A DNA stretch of 64,000 bases from Capnocytophaga cynodegmi DSM 19736 (GTDB taxonomy: Bacteria; Bacteroidota; Bacteroidia; Flavobacteriales; Flavobacteriaceae): NCBI RefSeq assembly GCF_000379185.1, contig NZ_KB900715.1, positions 124,001-188,000 of the forward strand. The letters are read 5' to 3'. Made by a program: the position numbers and the translations under genes. Shown one piece after another: positions 47,886 to 58,284 of this stretch; position 1 is the first letter of the stretch; the number at the start of each line of letters is the position of its first letter. The notes beneath the pieces were generated by a model. That model did not search any database and had not been told where the DNA came from. It was given only the letters and a program-made list of their open reading frames with translations.

Positions 47886-49340
47886 TTACTGCTGTTTCTC
47901 ACTTTTTAGCCGAACGACAAATGTGCTCCCCTTACCTTCTTCGGAAGTCAGAGAGATTGTTCCGTTGTAAGATGAAACAATACTTTTCACCATCGCAAGT
48001 CCCAAACCACTTCCTGTAGATTTAGTAGTAAATTTTGGCTCAAAAATCTTATCCATATTTTCTGAGGAAATGCCTATACCATTGTCACTTACAGATAGTT
48101 CAACAAAATCATCTGATTCTTCCAAAGAAACGATAATATTTCTATCAACCTGACCTTCAGTTGCTTGTAAGGCATTTTTCACTAAATTAGTTACAACACG
48201 TCCCATTTGGTCTTTATCAAATAAAACCACAATTTCCTTTTCTGGGCAGGCAAATGTAATATGCTTAGAATCGAAAATATCCAACGTTCTTTTAACTATC
48301 GGAACGATATTAAAGTATTCATCATTTTTATCGGGCATATTGGTCAAAGCAGAAAAAGCTGTTGATATATTACTCAGAATATCAATCTGTTGAATCATTG
48401 ATTCACAAAATTCATTTACTTCCTCACTATTTTCAGGCTGCTTTCCGAACTTTCGTTGAAAACTTTGTACCGAAAGCCGCATCGGGGTAAGAGGATTTTT
48501 TATTTCGTGAGCCACTTGTTTAGCCATTTCTCTCCAGGCTTGTTCTCTTTCGGACTTGGCTAACAGCACTTTACTATTCTCAATTTCATCAATCATACTA
48601 TTATAAGCTCCTACTAACTGACCTATTTCAGTACTTGGCGATTTAAGTATAATTTTTTCATTCCGTTCCAAAAGACGAGTTCTTTCAAGTCTATTTTCAA
48701 TGGTTTTCAAGGACTTAGTTATATAAGATGAGATAAAATACGCCAAAATCAGTGCTAAAACCAACAATGAAAAATACACCATTGAAAGATTGTACAAAGA
48801 CCCTTCTAAAGCTCTTTCATTGAACGTATCGTTTTCAAAATAAGGAATATTTAAAACGGCAATTGGTTTAAACTGCAAGTCATTTACGTAGCCATACGAA
48901 GTCTGATAACCTCTGCCTTCCAGCTCTTTATGCTCAGAAAAACGTTTATCAATATTTGTTGAAAGTTGTTGTAAAATTTCCTTTGAAATTTTCAAAGTAT
49001 CCTTTTTATTACCAATTACGGCTCGTGAACTTTTTAGGAGATTTCCATTAAAATCATATAAATCAAAGTTTACGTTTAAAATATTAGCAATATTATATAT
49101 TGACTCCCTGAAAATCAAAGGAATATACGATGTTTCAACTGGATATGTAGTTTGTGAAAGAACATACTGAATTTGGGTTTTGATTTGGCTTTCCTTGTCT
49201 ATCAATCGCTCATCGTGATATTCCACAGCTTGTTTTTGATATTGAAGAATCATCACCACTGCAATAGTAGCAAAGGCAATCAACACCAAAAAAGTCATAC
49301 TCAGAAAGATACGCAACCGAAGTGAATTTTTCTTAAACAT
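47886..49340 (-). CDS. membrane sensor histidine kinase, NtrY-like
   Basis: 484 residues from MFKKNSLRLRIFLSM. A GTG start five codons upstream is possible, but GAGG-like sequence before the ATG favours this one. It has two membrane segments (about 10-30 and 195-220), a periplasmic sensor loop, HAMP (SLKTIENRLERTRLLERNEK), HisKA with HEIKNPLTPMRLSVQSFQRK, and HATPase (NLVKNALQAT; DNGIGIS; GSGLGLAMVKSI). No response regulator is adjacent. It follows a SPOR protein gene by 28 bases. Confidence 0.93.
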   Translation of the reverse strand: MFKKNSLRLRIFLSMTFLVLIAFATIAVVMILQYQKQAVEYHDERLIDKESQIKTQIQYVLSQTTYPVETSYIPLIFRESIYNIANILNVNFDLYDFNGNLLKSSRAVIGNKKDTLKISKEILQQLSTNIDKRFSEHKELEGRGYQTSYGYVNDLQFKPIAVLNIPYFENDTFNERALEGSLYNLSMVYFSLLVLALILAYFISSYITKSLKTIENRLERTRLLERNEKIILKSPSTEIGQLVGAYNSMIDEIENSKVLLAKSEREQAWREMAKQVAHEIKNPLTPMRLSVQSFQRKFGKQPENSEEVNEFCESMIQQIDILSNISTAFSALTNMPDKNDEYFNIVPIVKRTLDIFDSKHITFACPEKEIVVLFDKDQMGRVVTNLVKNALQATEGQVDRNIIVSLEESDDFVELSVSDNGIGISSENMDKIFEPKFTTKSTGSGLGLAMVKSIVSSYNGTISLTSEEGKGSTFVVRLKSEKQQ

Positions 49341-49368
49341 ACCAAAACCCCTCACTTTTCTGAAAAAA

Positions 49369-49728
49369 TTATTTTTTAGGAGCCATTACAAAAGCTGCTG
49401 GATATACTTTTTTCACTTCAATCAAATGTTTTTCAGCTTCAAGCCGAGTTCTAAAACTTCCAACTCGGATTTTATAGTTTGGAGTTTCAAAAATCAACTG
49501 AGAAGGATATTGTTTGAGTTGCTCCTTAACCTTTGCCAAAGCTTCATTAGCTCCTGCAATATTTCCGTTATAAATTTGTATTTGATAAGCACTCTCGTTT
49601 TTTGCTACTTCTTTTTTCAATTCCATTAATTCAGAAATATTATTTTCCTGATTAATAGTCACTTGAGAAAATAAAGAAGAAGTTATAAGTGTAAAAATAA
49701 ATCCCAAAACAATTTGTAAACGAACCAT
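49369..49728 (-). CDS. SPOR-domain secreted protein
   Basis: 119 residues with a signal peptide (MVRLQIVLGFIFTLITSSLF, SQ). The C-terminal SPOR domain (YQIQIYNGNIAGANEALAKV, NYKIRVGSFRTRLEAEKHLI, AAFVMAPKK) binds septal peptidoglycan lacking stem peptides. It is upstream of the histidine kinase on the same strand, so the two are probably cotranscribed. Confidence 0.88.
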   Translation of the reverse strand: MVRLQIVLGFIFTLITSSLFSQVTINQENNISELMELKKEVAKNESAYQIQIYNGNIAGANEALAKVKEQLKQYPSQLIFETPNYKIRVGSFRTRLEAEKHLIEVKKVYPAAFVMAPKK

Positions 49729-49860
49729 AAATTTTCTTTCTTTTGATGAATAGAAGGCAAAAATAATGATTTTAGCCCAAAAGACAAATTATTTTTGGAT
49801 TTACACAATTAGTTATGCAAGAGAATATTAGAAAAATTATATTTTTTTTCAGAAAACAAA

Positions 49861-49893
49861 AAATCTCTATAGAATTTTCTTCCATAGAGATTT
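49861..49893 (-). terminator. intrinsic terminator of fucP
   Basis: On the minus strand AAATCTCTAT and ATAGAGATTT flank a 13-base loop, then TTTTTTG. It is 27 bases beyond the fucP stop. Confidence 0.85.
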
Positions 49894-49919
49894 ATTACAA
49901 TAAAAAACAATTAAAAGTA

Positions 49920-51215
49920 TTATGAGCCTAATTTTTTGCTATTGTGCACTCGAAATCCGTAAATACCTATAATTAAGAAACATAGTAACGGAAGTACAAA
50001 AGAAACATTAACAGCTGCAAGATTGCCAACTTTTTGCAAATCAATAATACTTCCTTGTAAAGGAGGCATCAATGCACCACCCACAATAGCCATAACTAAT
50101 CCTGCTGCTCCCAACCCTGTATCTTTTCCTGTATTTTCGAGTGCTAAGCCATAAATTGTAGGAAACATCAATGACATAAAACCTGATGTGAGAATCAAGC
50201 AATATAAACCTAACATTCCTTCGATAAAAATGACTCCTAAAATAGAAATAAATCCACCAATGGCGAAAATCGTGAGCATAAGTGATGCCTTTACGTATTT
50301 CATCAAAAAAGTACTTACAAATCGTGAAGAAAGAAAAATAGCCATTGCTAAAATATTGTATCTCTGAGCAGTAGCTTTATCCAAACCGATATTCTCAGCA
50401 TACTGAATAATAAACGTCCAACACATAATCTGAGCAGCTACGTAAAAAACTTGAGCTATAACTCCTTCACGATATATCTTGTTTACAGACAATCTTTTAA
50501 GGCTTCCTAAAAAATCTATTTTTTCATTGATTTTTTGTTGTGTTTCAGGCATTTTAACAAGAGAAATCACAATCAACATCAGTAAAACAAAAAAACCAAG
50601 AAGAATGTAAGGTTGACTAATAATTCCCAAATCGTGAGTTCGGATTGATATCTTTTCTGCCTCAGGTAAGGTTTGAAATATCAGATTTCCAGCACCATCA
50701 CGTTTATCTGATTCTAAATTAGAAAGAACGAAGTTCGAAGCAACGAACATTCCTAAAAGCGAACCCATTGGATTGAAAGCCTGTGCCAGATTCAGCCTAC
50801 GAGTAGCAGTAACTTCACTTCCCATTGAAAGAATGTAAGGATTAGCCGTAGTTTCCAGAAAAGCCAATCCAAAAGTTAAGATATAAAGTGAAATTAGGAA
50901 GAAAGAAAACTCTTGCCATTGTGCAGCTGGATAAAACAATAAAGCCCCAACGGAATACAACAATAATCCTAATAAAATTCCTTTCTTGTAGCTATATTTC
51001 TGTGCAAAAATTGCAGCAGGAATTGCCATAGTTCCGTAACCTCCATAAAAAGCAAACTGGACTAAGGCAGCTTTACTCACAGGAATTTCCATCACAGTCT
51101 GAAATGCAGCTACCATAGGGTTTGTAATATCATTGGCAAAGCCCCAAAGAGCAAACAAACTGGTTATAAGCACAAAAGGAATAATGTACTTTTTTTCTAC
51201 TATTTTTGGTTTCAT
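49920..51215 (-). CDS. fucP: L-fucose/H+ symporter, FucP-type MFS permease
   Basis: 431 residues with 12 membrane segments. MAIPAAIFAQKYSYKKGILL, FGLAFLETTANPYILSMGSE, RRLNLAQAFNPMGSLLGMFV and LMFPTIYGLALENTGKDTGL match the FucP/GluP sugar-symporter family. It closes the fucose locus: the susD stop and a terminator lie upstream, with a possible promoter (51492-51499), so it can be expressed with or apart from susCD. It carries L-fucose across the inner membrane. Confidence 0.9.
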   Translation of the reverse strand: MKPKIVEKKYIIPFVLITSLFALWGFANDITNPMVAAFQTVMEIPVSKAALVQFAFYGGYGTMAIPAAIFAQKYSYKKGILLGLLLYSVGALLFYPAAQWQEFSFFLISLYILTFGLAFLETTANPYILSMGSEVTATRRLNLAQAFNPMGSLLGMFVASNFVLSNLESDKRDGAGNLIFQTLPEAEKISIRTHDLGIISQPYILLGFFVLLMLIVISLVKMPETQQKINEKIDFLGSLKRLSVNKIYREGVIAQVFYVAAQIMCWTFIIQYAENIGLDKATAQRYNILAMAIFLSSRFVSTFLMKYVKASLMLTIFAIGGFISILGVIFIEGMLGLYCLILTSGFMSLMFPTIYGLALENTGKDTGLGAAGLVMAIVGGALMPPLQGSIIDLQKVGNLAAVNVSFVLPLLCFLIIGIYGFRVHNSKKLGS

Positions 51216-51604
51216 ATGGTTGGTTTTGATTTATATGGCGTAAAGTTATGCTTTTTAAAGATATTTTCAAAAGAAACTAACAAAATAAATAGAAATTCAA
51301 TTAATGAAAAATAGTAATAATAATTCTTAATTTTTATGATATTTATTGGTACTAAGTGATTTCAAGTTTAACGTTTTTCATCAATTATACAACGGACATA
51401 TATAATTCAAGGTTTTAAAAACGATTACAAACGGAAAAAATTTAAATTTATTTTATATCCTAATTAATAGCTCTAAACTTTACACATTTAGCAAAATTAA
51501 TATTCTATTGAATAATGAAAATCTATAAAATAAAAAAAGAGACCAACTTAAAGTTAGTCTCTTTTTATTATTAATTCATAGATGATATGTTCCTAAATTA
51601 TAAA
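51216..51604. other. 389-base gap between susD and fucP
   Basis: Contains the susD terminator (51532-51566) and a minus-strand -7 box CAAAATTA (51492-51499) that could start a fucP transcript with a leader of about 280 nt. AT-rich, with no gene or RNA that I can identify. Confidence 0.55.
51532..51566 (-). terminator. intrinsic terminator of the second susCD pair
   Basis: AAAAGAGAC with AACTT pairs with AAGTT and GTCTCTTTT around one mismatch; T-rich flank on the minus strand. 38 bases beyond the susD stop. Confidence 0.8.
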
Positions 51605-53296
51605 TTACCAGCCTGGATTTTGTTTATATCCAACTAATTTAAGCTCATCAATTGGGAGCGGATATAAGTACATTTTATCATCCCAAGTACGACCATCTGG
51701 AAATGCAGGATAAATAATTAGGTATTTATCATTATCTACAGGAAGGTTGGTAACAGCATCCTTGTTATATTCAGCTTTCAAAGCATCTGTTAGTTTCATA
51801 CCTCTTATTGTTTTCGGGTTATTGATTAATTTTCCCGCTTTCCAACGGAGTATGTCATTAAAACGAAAACCTTCCCCAACCAGTTCTATACGACGTTCTC
51901 TACGTATTTCATAAAGAATAGGAGTAACTGGATAACCATAATCACTTGCATTAGTATCTGCTGCCACAGACATCGTTAAGTGTGGCATCGCAACTCTATC
52001 TCTTATCTTATTTATGGTTTTGTCTAAATCCGCTTGAGATAATGTTCCTAACTCATATTTTGCTTCAGCATAATTTAATAAAACCTCTGCATATCTGAAA
52101 ATAAACATATCTGTATCACTACTGTATGCTTCCTCTTGTTTTGGGTCACTTGACATACCCTTGATGAACCAATATCCAGTAGTAGTCACAGGGGTTGATA
52201 TCTCGGGAAGATTAACTATTACAGGAGGAGTAGAACTTGTTTTCACAAACCCAGGAGTAGCAACCGTTTGAGCATATCGAGGATCTCTATTTTCAGCTTC
52301 CTTAGCAGGGGTACTATCATCATATGCATATGAGGTTGTACTTATAGGCTTACCATCTTTAAAAAGATAGTATTCCATAAAATCTTTACTACAGCCATTG
52401 TTAGAACCTTTGGCAAAGCGACTATATTCGTGTCTTCCAGTTTCAACGGAACGCAAATAATGTCTGTGAAAAATAGCTTCTTTGTTACCCGCCAAATTAT
52501 CTTTTATAAATAAATCTCGATAATCTTGATCTGGTTTTCCTGTTGAATAAATTTCATATCCTTTTGCCATTAACTTTTCAGACGCATCAACAGCTGCTTC
52601 TAGAAATACTCGTTCATCTCCCAAATTATGATATTTACGGAAAGTTCCTTCCCAAAGTGCAATTCTTGATTTGAGAGCTAACGCAGCGTCTTTATGTAAT
52701 CTTCCTGTTTCTGCACTTGATTTTTCTGGTAAATGTTCAATAGCAAAATCAAGATCTACTAAAACCTGATCCATAACCTTTTTGTGAGGTTCTCTTGGTC
52801 CAAATATTTCTGAAGAGGAGTCTCCTACTTTTTTTAAGATTAAAGGAACATCTCCAAAACGAACCACTTTCTCCCAATAATATAAAGCTCTAAAAAATCT
52901 AACTTCAGCAGCATACTTTTCTTTTGTAGTTCCTGGTACTCTTTGATAATTATCTAAGAAGAAATTACAATTCCGTATACCATTCCAAGCTCCTTCATCC
53001 CATCCACCTCCTTCTGAGGGAACAGTATATGTTCCAAACAGAAAATTATCAGGAGTATTAGGAACCATATTATCGGATTGTACATCTCTATGCCCTAGAA
53101 TACTCAAAGGTAGACTTCCATAAAAACGATTTGCAAAAAAACTTAATTCTTGTTCTGTTTTAAAATAAGAAGGTTCAGTAAAAGCATCAGGAGGGTACTT
53201 ATCCAAAAAATCATCATTTTTACACGAAACTGCTGTCAATACTGCAAATGTTGAAAGCCCCAATGCTATATTTTTTAATTTATTTTTCATCTTCAA
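51605..53296 (-). CDS. SusD/RagB-type lipoprotein of the fucose locus
   Basis: 563 residues with lipobox TAVSC (Cys at about 25). SusD-like helical core, LNYAEAKYELGTLSQADLDK, TINKIRDRVAMPHLT and the C-terminal EIRRERRIELVGEGFRFNDI, LRWKAGKLI, which is the SusD/RagB signature. It binds substrate at the cell surface with the SusC partner 15 bases upstream. Position in the fuc cluster suggests a fucose-containing glycan or free fucose. Confidence 0.94.
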   Translation of the reverse strand: MKMKNKLKNIALGLSTFAVLTAVSCKNDDFLDKYPPDAFTEPSYFKTEQELSFFANRFYGSLPLSILGHRDVQSDNMVPNTPDNFLFGTYTVPSEGGGWDEGAWNGIRNCNFFLDNYQRVPGTTKEKYAAEVRFFRALYYWEKVVRFGDVPLILKKVGDSSSEIFGPREPHKKVMDQVLVDLDFAIEHLPEKSSAETGRLHKDAALALKSRIALWEGTFRKYHNLGDERVFLEAAVDASEKLMAKGYEIYSTGKPDQDYRDLFIKDNLAGNKEAIFHRHYLRSVETGRHEYSRFAKGSNNGCSKDFMEYYLFKDGKPISTTSYAYDDSTPAKEAENRDPRYAQTVATPGFVKTSSTPPVIVNLPEISTPVTTTGYWFIKGMSSDPKQEEAYSSDTDMFIFRYAEVLLNYAEAKYELGTLSQADLDKTINKIRDRVAMPHLTMSVAADTNASDYGYPVTPILYEIRRERRIELVGEGFRFNDILRWKAGKLINNPKTIRGMKLTDALKAEYNKDAVTNLPVDNDKYLIIYPAFPDGRTWDDKMYLYPLPIDELKLVGYKQNPGW

Positions 53297-53311
53297 ATTC
53301 TTTTATGTTTA

Positions 53312-56300
53312 TTAAAATCGTGCTTGTACACCAAATGTAAGGACTCTGTTAAGAGGATAAATCTGATTAAGCAACTCAGGATCATATGATTTTATCAGTT
53401 TGGTAAATTCCATCACATTTTCTCCTGTCAAATAAATTCTTAGGTTATCCATACCAATAGATTTCATAACATCTTTTGGCAGTGTATATCCCAACGTGAT
53501 TTGTTTCACGCGTATGTAAGAGGCATCTTGCAAATATCTGGTAGAGGTTTGGAAGTTTCCTCCTCCGAAACGTTGTCTTGGAAAATAAGCATTTGGGTTT
53601 TCAGGTGTCCAATAATCCAATTGTTCGGTAGTAGGTACAGCCCATTGATTGGTAAAACCCCAGAAGTAAGTACCTCCTAAAGCATAATCTCTTTTTGCTA
53701 CACCTTGTAAGAATAATGAAAAATCGAATCCTTTGTAATTAGCACCCATATTTAAACCAAAAGTATAACGTGAACTATTATTCCCTATAATACTTAAATC
53801 CCCAGGATTTTCCAAAGTGTTATCTCCGTTATCAATTTTTTTGTCTCCATTTAGGTCTTCAAACTTCACGTCACCAGCTAACCACTTATATCCTGCTAAT
53901 CTTTTCTTGTCAGTAACAGCTGCATCTGCATCAGTTTGATATAATCCATTGGAAGTGTAACCCCAAATTTCACCAATTTCTCTACCAACATAATATTGAC
54001 CTAAATTGCCCGTTGGATTCAAATCAAATTTGGTGATAAATGAACGGCTATCTGCTAAATTAAAGTTTATGTTATAGCTGAAATCATCAGATACTTGATC
54101 TTTCCAACCAATACTAAACTCGAAACCTTTAGTCTCCAAATCAGCCGCATTTCTCCGTGGTGACCCCGTACCTAATACTTTTGGTAAAGGAAGTCCTCCT
54201 ACTAACATACCTTGGGTATTTCTAATATAGTAGTCAAATGAACCTGATAAACGATTTTTAAAAAATCCGTAATCTACTCCTATATTACGAGTTTCAACAG
54301 TTTCCCAAGTAAAATTATCACTAACTAAACCAGAAGCATTTACGTAAGGAAGCCCTGCATTACCAAAAAGATAACCTGTTTGTGCTCCATAGCCCATTGT
54401 TGCCAAGTAAGGATAATATTCGTCCTTCAATAGTTGATTAGGTAACTCTCCATAAGAAACTCTTAACTTCAAATCACTCACTACTTTTTCTAATGGAGTA
54501 AAGAATTTCTCTTTCGAAATACGCCATCCTAATGAAGCTGAAGGACTAAACACATATCTGTTATTTTTACTAAACTTAGAAGAGCCATCATAACGACCAT
54601 TTATTTCTAAAAGATATTTTTCTGCATATACGTAATTCAGACGGAAGAAAGACCCTATCAATGCCCAGTCAGAAATTCTGCTCCCTACGTGAGGTTTTTC
54701 ATCATTATTCAGTTTCAGATATGGATAATCTTGATTTATAAGGTTTTTTACACTCGCCCAAAAAGATTCGTTGTGTTTTTCTTCTTGGTTATATCCTACC
54801 ATTGCCTTAAAGTAGTGTTTATCGGCAAAGGTATTTTCATACTGAGCGTAAATATTAGCAGCTTTATAAATATCCTGACTACTACTCTCATCAACCCTAG
54901 AAGTATTAGTGTGAGGAAAGAAACCTAAATCAGTCGCTTTAATTGGGTCAAAAATACTAACGCCATCGGATGGTGCCCCATATTCTTTAAACCGTTTGAC
55001 ATTTGTTTTGCTGTTGTATCTGTAAGAGTTCCACGTATAATCACCCACTATTTTTACATTTTTAATAGGGGTAAGCGTAAAACTCCCTGTAACCCATATA
55101 TCATCAGACGTATATTTATCCCTTGCTCCTGTAGCTATCATAGCAAATGGATTAGTATAACTTCCTTGTCCTGAGAAATTGCCATCTGGGTGACGAATAG
55201 GCATTAAAGGTTTTAGATCACTTGCAAATCGCTCTGTCTCAATTCCGTTACGACCATTAGAAGGCTGGTCATTGTCTTTGCGATTAAGTGCTGTTTTTAC
55301 GCCAATGGTCAGCCATTTAGTAACATCAGTATTCAAACCAAGACTTAAATTATATCTATTAAATTTTTGGTTAGAAACTTTGAAAAGCCCTTGTTGTTCA
55401 AACATACCAGCAGAAGCAATATAAGTAGTTTTTTCTGTCCCTCCTGAGAGAGATATGTTATGCTGTGATTGTGGAGCCCAACTTGGATACATCTCCTCAA
55501 TCCAGTCAGTATTACCAACATAACGATACTTTCTTGGGTCGGTAGGATCAATGTAAACAGAATTTTCAGGACGTGGATCCGCCATATATTTTTTCACCCT
55601 ATCAATATCTTCTTGTCCAAAGCCTTGACTTCCCCTGTTTCCTCCTGATATTCCTCCTGTCTCATCCGCTAATAAGTACATCTCTAAATATTCTAAAGAA
55701 TTTACCAGCTTAGGTAATCGAGTAGGTCGTGTGATAGAGTAACTTGTGGAGATATTTACCTGAAGAGGAGTCTCTCTTTTACCTTGTTTAGTAGTGATAA
55801 GAACCACTCCAAAAGCTGCTCGTCCACCATAGATAGCTGCAGAAGCAGCATCCTTAAGTATTGTAACGTTTTCTACATCGTTAGGGTTAATTTGGTTAGG
55901 GTCCATTTGTACTCCATCAACAAGAACTAGTGGAGAACCTCCATTGATAGATGTAAAACCCCTAATATTAAACCCTGTACCTGTACCTGGACGACCATTC
56001 CCCATTGAAATATTTAAATTAGGAACCAAGCCTTGTAAACCTTGCCCTATGTTTGTCAATGGTCGGCTTTCAAGTACTTTTGCATCAACAGTTGCTACAG
56101 CACCAGTTAAATTCTCTTTCTTTTGGGTACCATATCCAACAACTACCACATCGCTAAGTTGTTGTGCATCTTCTTTTAACACTACGTTGATAGTTTGTTT
56201 ACCACTACCTGTTACCTTTTTAGTTTGAGTCTGGAACCCGATAAAGGAGATTTCCAACACATCACCTTGCTTTGCTTCAATTGCATAGTTTCCGTCAAAA

Positions 56301-56458
56301 TCGGAGCTAACTCCGTGCGTAGTCCCCTTTACCAAGACACTAGCACCTGGTAACGGACTATTACTCTCATCGGTAACCTTTCCAGTTACTTTAACTTGTG
56401 CTGACAATGGTGACGCCAACAATATCAGCACAAATACTGCAAATAATTGTCTAAACAT
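53312..56458 (-). CDS. SusC/RagA TonB-linked outer-membrane transporter of the fucose locus
   Basis: 1048 residues. The signal peptide ends at SAQ, then a CarboxypepD_reg domain (VTGKVTDESNSPLPGASVLV), TonB-box region (LSDVVVVGYGTQKKENLTGA), plug (LQGLVPNLNISMGNGRPGTG, ILKDAASAAIYGGRAAFGVV) and a 22-strand barrel ending LTFGVQARF. It lies directly downstream of fucI (37-base gap) and upstream of susD, so all are one operon. It imports fucose-containing substrate across the outer membrane with TonB energy. Confidence 0.95.
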   Translation of the reverse strand: MFRQLFAVFVLILLASPLSAQVKVTGKVTDESNSPLPGASVLVKGTTHGVSSDFDGNYAIEAKQGDVLEISFIGFQTQTKKVTGSGKQTINVVLKEDAQQLSDVVVVGYGTQKKENLTGAVATVDAKVLESRPLTNIGQGLQGLVPNLNISMGNGRPGTGTGFNIRGFTSINGGSPLVLVDGVQMDPNQINPNDVENVTILKDAASAAIYGGRAAFGVVLITTKQGKRETPLQVNISTSYSITRPTRLPKLVNSLEYLEMYLLADETGGISGGNRGSQGFGQEDIDRVKKYMADPRPENSVYIDPTDPRKYRYVGNTDWIEEMYPSWAPQSQHNISLSGGTEKTTYIASAGMFEQQGLFKVSNQKFNRYNLSLGLNTDVTKWLTIGVKTALNRKDNDQPSNGRNGIETERFASDLKPLMPIRHPDGNFSGQGSYTNPFAMIATGARDKYTSDDIWVTGSFTLTPIKNVKIVGDYTWNSYRYNSKTNVKRFKEYGAPSDGVSIFDPIKATDLGFFPHTNTSRVDESSSQDIYKAANIYAQYENTFADKHYFKAMVGYNQEEKHNESFWASVKNLINQDYPYLKLNNDEKPHVGSRISDWALIGSFFRLNYVYAEKYLLEINGRYDGSSKFSKNNRYVFSPSASLGWRISKEKFFTPLEKVVSDLKLRVSYGELPNQLLKDEYYPYLATMGYGAQTGYLFGNAGLPYVNASGLVSDNFTWETVETRNIGVDYGFFKNRLSGSFDYYIRNTQGMLVGGLPLPKVLGTGSPRRNAADLETKGFEFSIGWKDQVSDDFSYNINFNLADSRSFITKFDLNPTGNLGQYYVGREIGEIWGYTSNGLYQTDADAAVTDKKRLAGYKWLAGDVKFEDLNGDKKIDNGDNTLENPGDLSIIGNNSSRYTFGLNMGANYKGFDFSLFLQGVAKRDYALGGTYFWGFTNQWAVPTTEQLDYWTPENPNAYFPRQRFGGGNFQTSTRYLQDASYIRVKQITLGYTLPKDVMKSIGMDNLRIYLTGENVMEFTKLIKSYDPELLNQIYPLNRVLTFGVQARF

Positions 56459-56495
56459 ATTTTGATTGTTTTAAAAAATGATTACTATTTTTTTG

Positions 56496-58280
56496 CTATT
56501 TATATAGAGCCCCATAAGTTTGACAGGCACGATAATCGGAACCTTCTTTATCCATTCCAAAGCCACTCCACGCTGACGGACGGAAAACATCCTTATCAGC
56601 AATGTTGTGCATCTGAATTGGAATACGAAGCATTGACGCTAACGTAATTAAATCAGCTCCTATGTGACCATAACAAATTGCTCCGTGATTCGCTCCCCAA
56701 TAAGCCATAACTGAGTACACATCTTTGAAATTATCCTTAGTTGAATCCAAACGTGGAACAAACCAAGTAGTAGGCCACGTTTGATTAGTACGTTCGTCTA
56801 ACACTTTATGGATTTCATCAGGGATATCCACTGTCCAACCTTCAGCTATCTGTAACACAGGTCCAATACCCTTTATCAAATTGAGTCGGCACATTGTTAC
56901 TGGCATTTCCCCAACAGTTTTAAACTGTGAAGAATAGCCTCCTCCACGGAAGTACTCGTGGTCAGCCTGTGGCCAGAGTGTATTTTCTAAACACGCTTGA
57001 ACATCTTTTTCAGTTACTTCCCAGTAAGGCTTCATAACGTGCTCTCCTTTATCGTTTAGCATTCGTCCTGTAGCATCAAGGGTTGTAGAACCTGAGTTGA
57101 TTAAATGAATAATCCCATCTTTTGCTCTGCCAGTCAGTTTTTTACCTGTAACACGCTCTACCGACTCAGGACTCCAATAAGTACGAACATCTGAGAATAT
57201 TTGGGCTGTTCCTGTTAGTAAATGTCCAAAAAGCATTGAAATTCCGTTGAGGCAGTCGTTCTCTGTAGCCACTACAAAAGCCTGACGGATACCGTTCCAA
57301 TCAAAAGAAGAATTCAAAATAGCTTCAGCAAAATCACCATTTGGTAAATAGTCCGTCCATTGACGTTGTCCTTGGAAACCTGAAACGATGGCATTTCGTC
57401 CGTGTGACTCTTCTCCAAAGCCCATTTCTTTAAGTTTAGGATTTCCTACCATCATATCTCGAATGATAATAGTCATTTTTACAACCATTTCCCATTCGTA
57501 TTCTTTACGTTTATCGTCTATTTTATTATGAGGTTTATTGATGTCGATACCTTCTTTGCAATGTTTTTTCGTCCATTCCATTGCTTTTTTATATTCCTCT
57601 TGGTCGAAAATACCTTCATCTATCCTGCGTAGAATTTCTATCATATCAACAAACTCAGTACGTATACCAAAGTAATCTTGCAGAAAATGAATATCTACCA
57701 TTGAACCTGCAATTCCCATTGAAGAATAACCAAGTGATAGATAGGATTTTCCTTTCATATAAGCCACCGCTATCCCAGCTTTAGCAAAACGAAGAATTTT
57801 CTCCTGTACATCTTTTGGAATAGAAGTATCGTTAGCATCTTGTACTTCGTGACCATAAATACCAAAAGCTGGTAATCCTTTTTGTGAGTAACCTGCCAAA
57901 GCCGCAGCAAGATACACAGCTCCAGGACGTTCCGTTCCATTGAAACCCCAAACAGCTTTCGGGATAAGCGGGTCAGTATCCATAACCTCCGTTCCGTAAC
58001 ACCAACAAGGCGTTACAGTTAGCGATACGCCAACTCCCTCACGTTGAAATTTATCGGCACACATTGCAGCTTCGGCAACACCACCAATAGTTGTATCAGC
58101 AATAACACATTCCACTTTTTGTCCGTTCGGGAAACGTAAATTCTCTTCAATAAGTTTGGCAGCAGCTTGTGCCATTTTCATTGTTTGTACTTCGAGCGAC
58201 TCACGAACGCCTCGTTCACGCCCATCAATTACGGGTCGGATACCTATTTTAGGCAAACGCCCTATTAATCTTTCCTTCAT
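56496..58280 (-). CDS. fucI: L-fucose isomerase
   Basis: 594 residues, the normal FucI length. [20 protein letters not shown] at the N-terminus, [19 protein letters not shown] and [40 protein letters not shown] (metal ligands Glu and Asp in ATENDCL) and [20 protein letters not shown] (third ligand His) are intact. It converts L-fucose to L-fuculose with Mn2+. It starts 4 bases after the fucK stop, so the two are translationally close. Confidence 0.96.
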   Translation of the reverse strand: MKERLIGRLPKIGIRPVIDGRERGVRESLEVQTMKMAQAAAKLIEENLRFPNGQKVECVIADTTIGGVAEAAMCADKFQREGVGVSLTVTPCWCYGTEVMDTDPLIPKAVWGFNGTERPGAVYLAAALAGYSQKGLPAFGIYGHEVQDANDTSIPKDVQEKILRFAKAGIAVAYMKGKSYLSLGYSSMGIAGSMVDIHFLQDYFGIRTEFVDMIEILRRIDEGIFDQEEYKKAMEWTKKHCKEGIDINKPHNKIDDKRKEYEWEMVVKMTIIIRDMMVGNPKLKEMGFGEESHGRNAIVSGFQGQRQWTDYLPNGDFAEAILNSSFDWNGIRQAFVVATENDCLNGISMLFGHLLTGTAQIFSDVRTYWSPESVERVTGKKLTGRAKDGIIHLINSGSTTLDATGRMLNDKGEHVMKPYWEVTEKDVQACLENTLWPQADHEYFRGGGYSSQFKTVGEMPVTMCRLNLIKGIGPVLQIAEGWTVDIPDEIHKVLDERTNQTWPTTWFVPRLDSTKDNFKDVYSVMAYWGANHGAICYGHIGADLITLASMLRIPIQMHNIADKDVFRPSAWSGFGMDKEGSDYRACQTYGALYK

Positions 58281-58284
58281 ATTC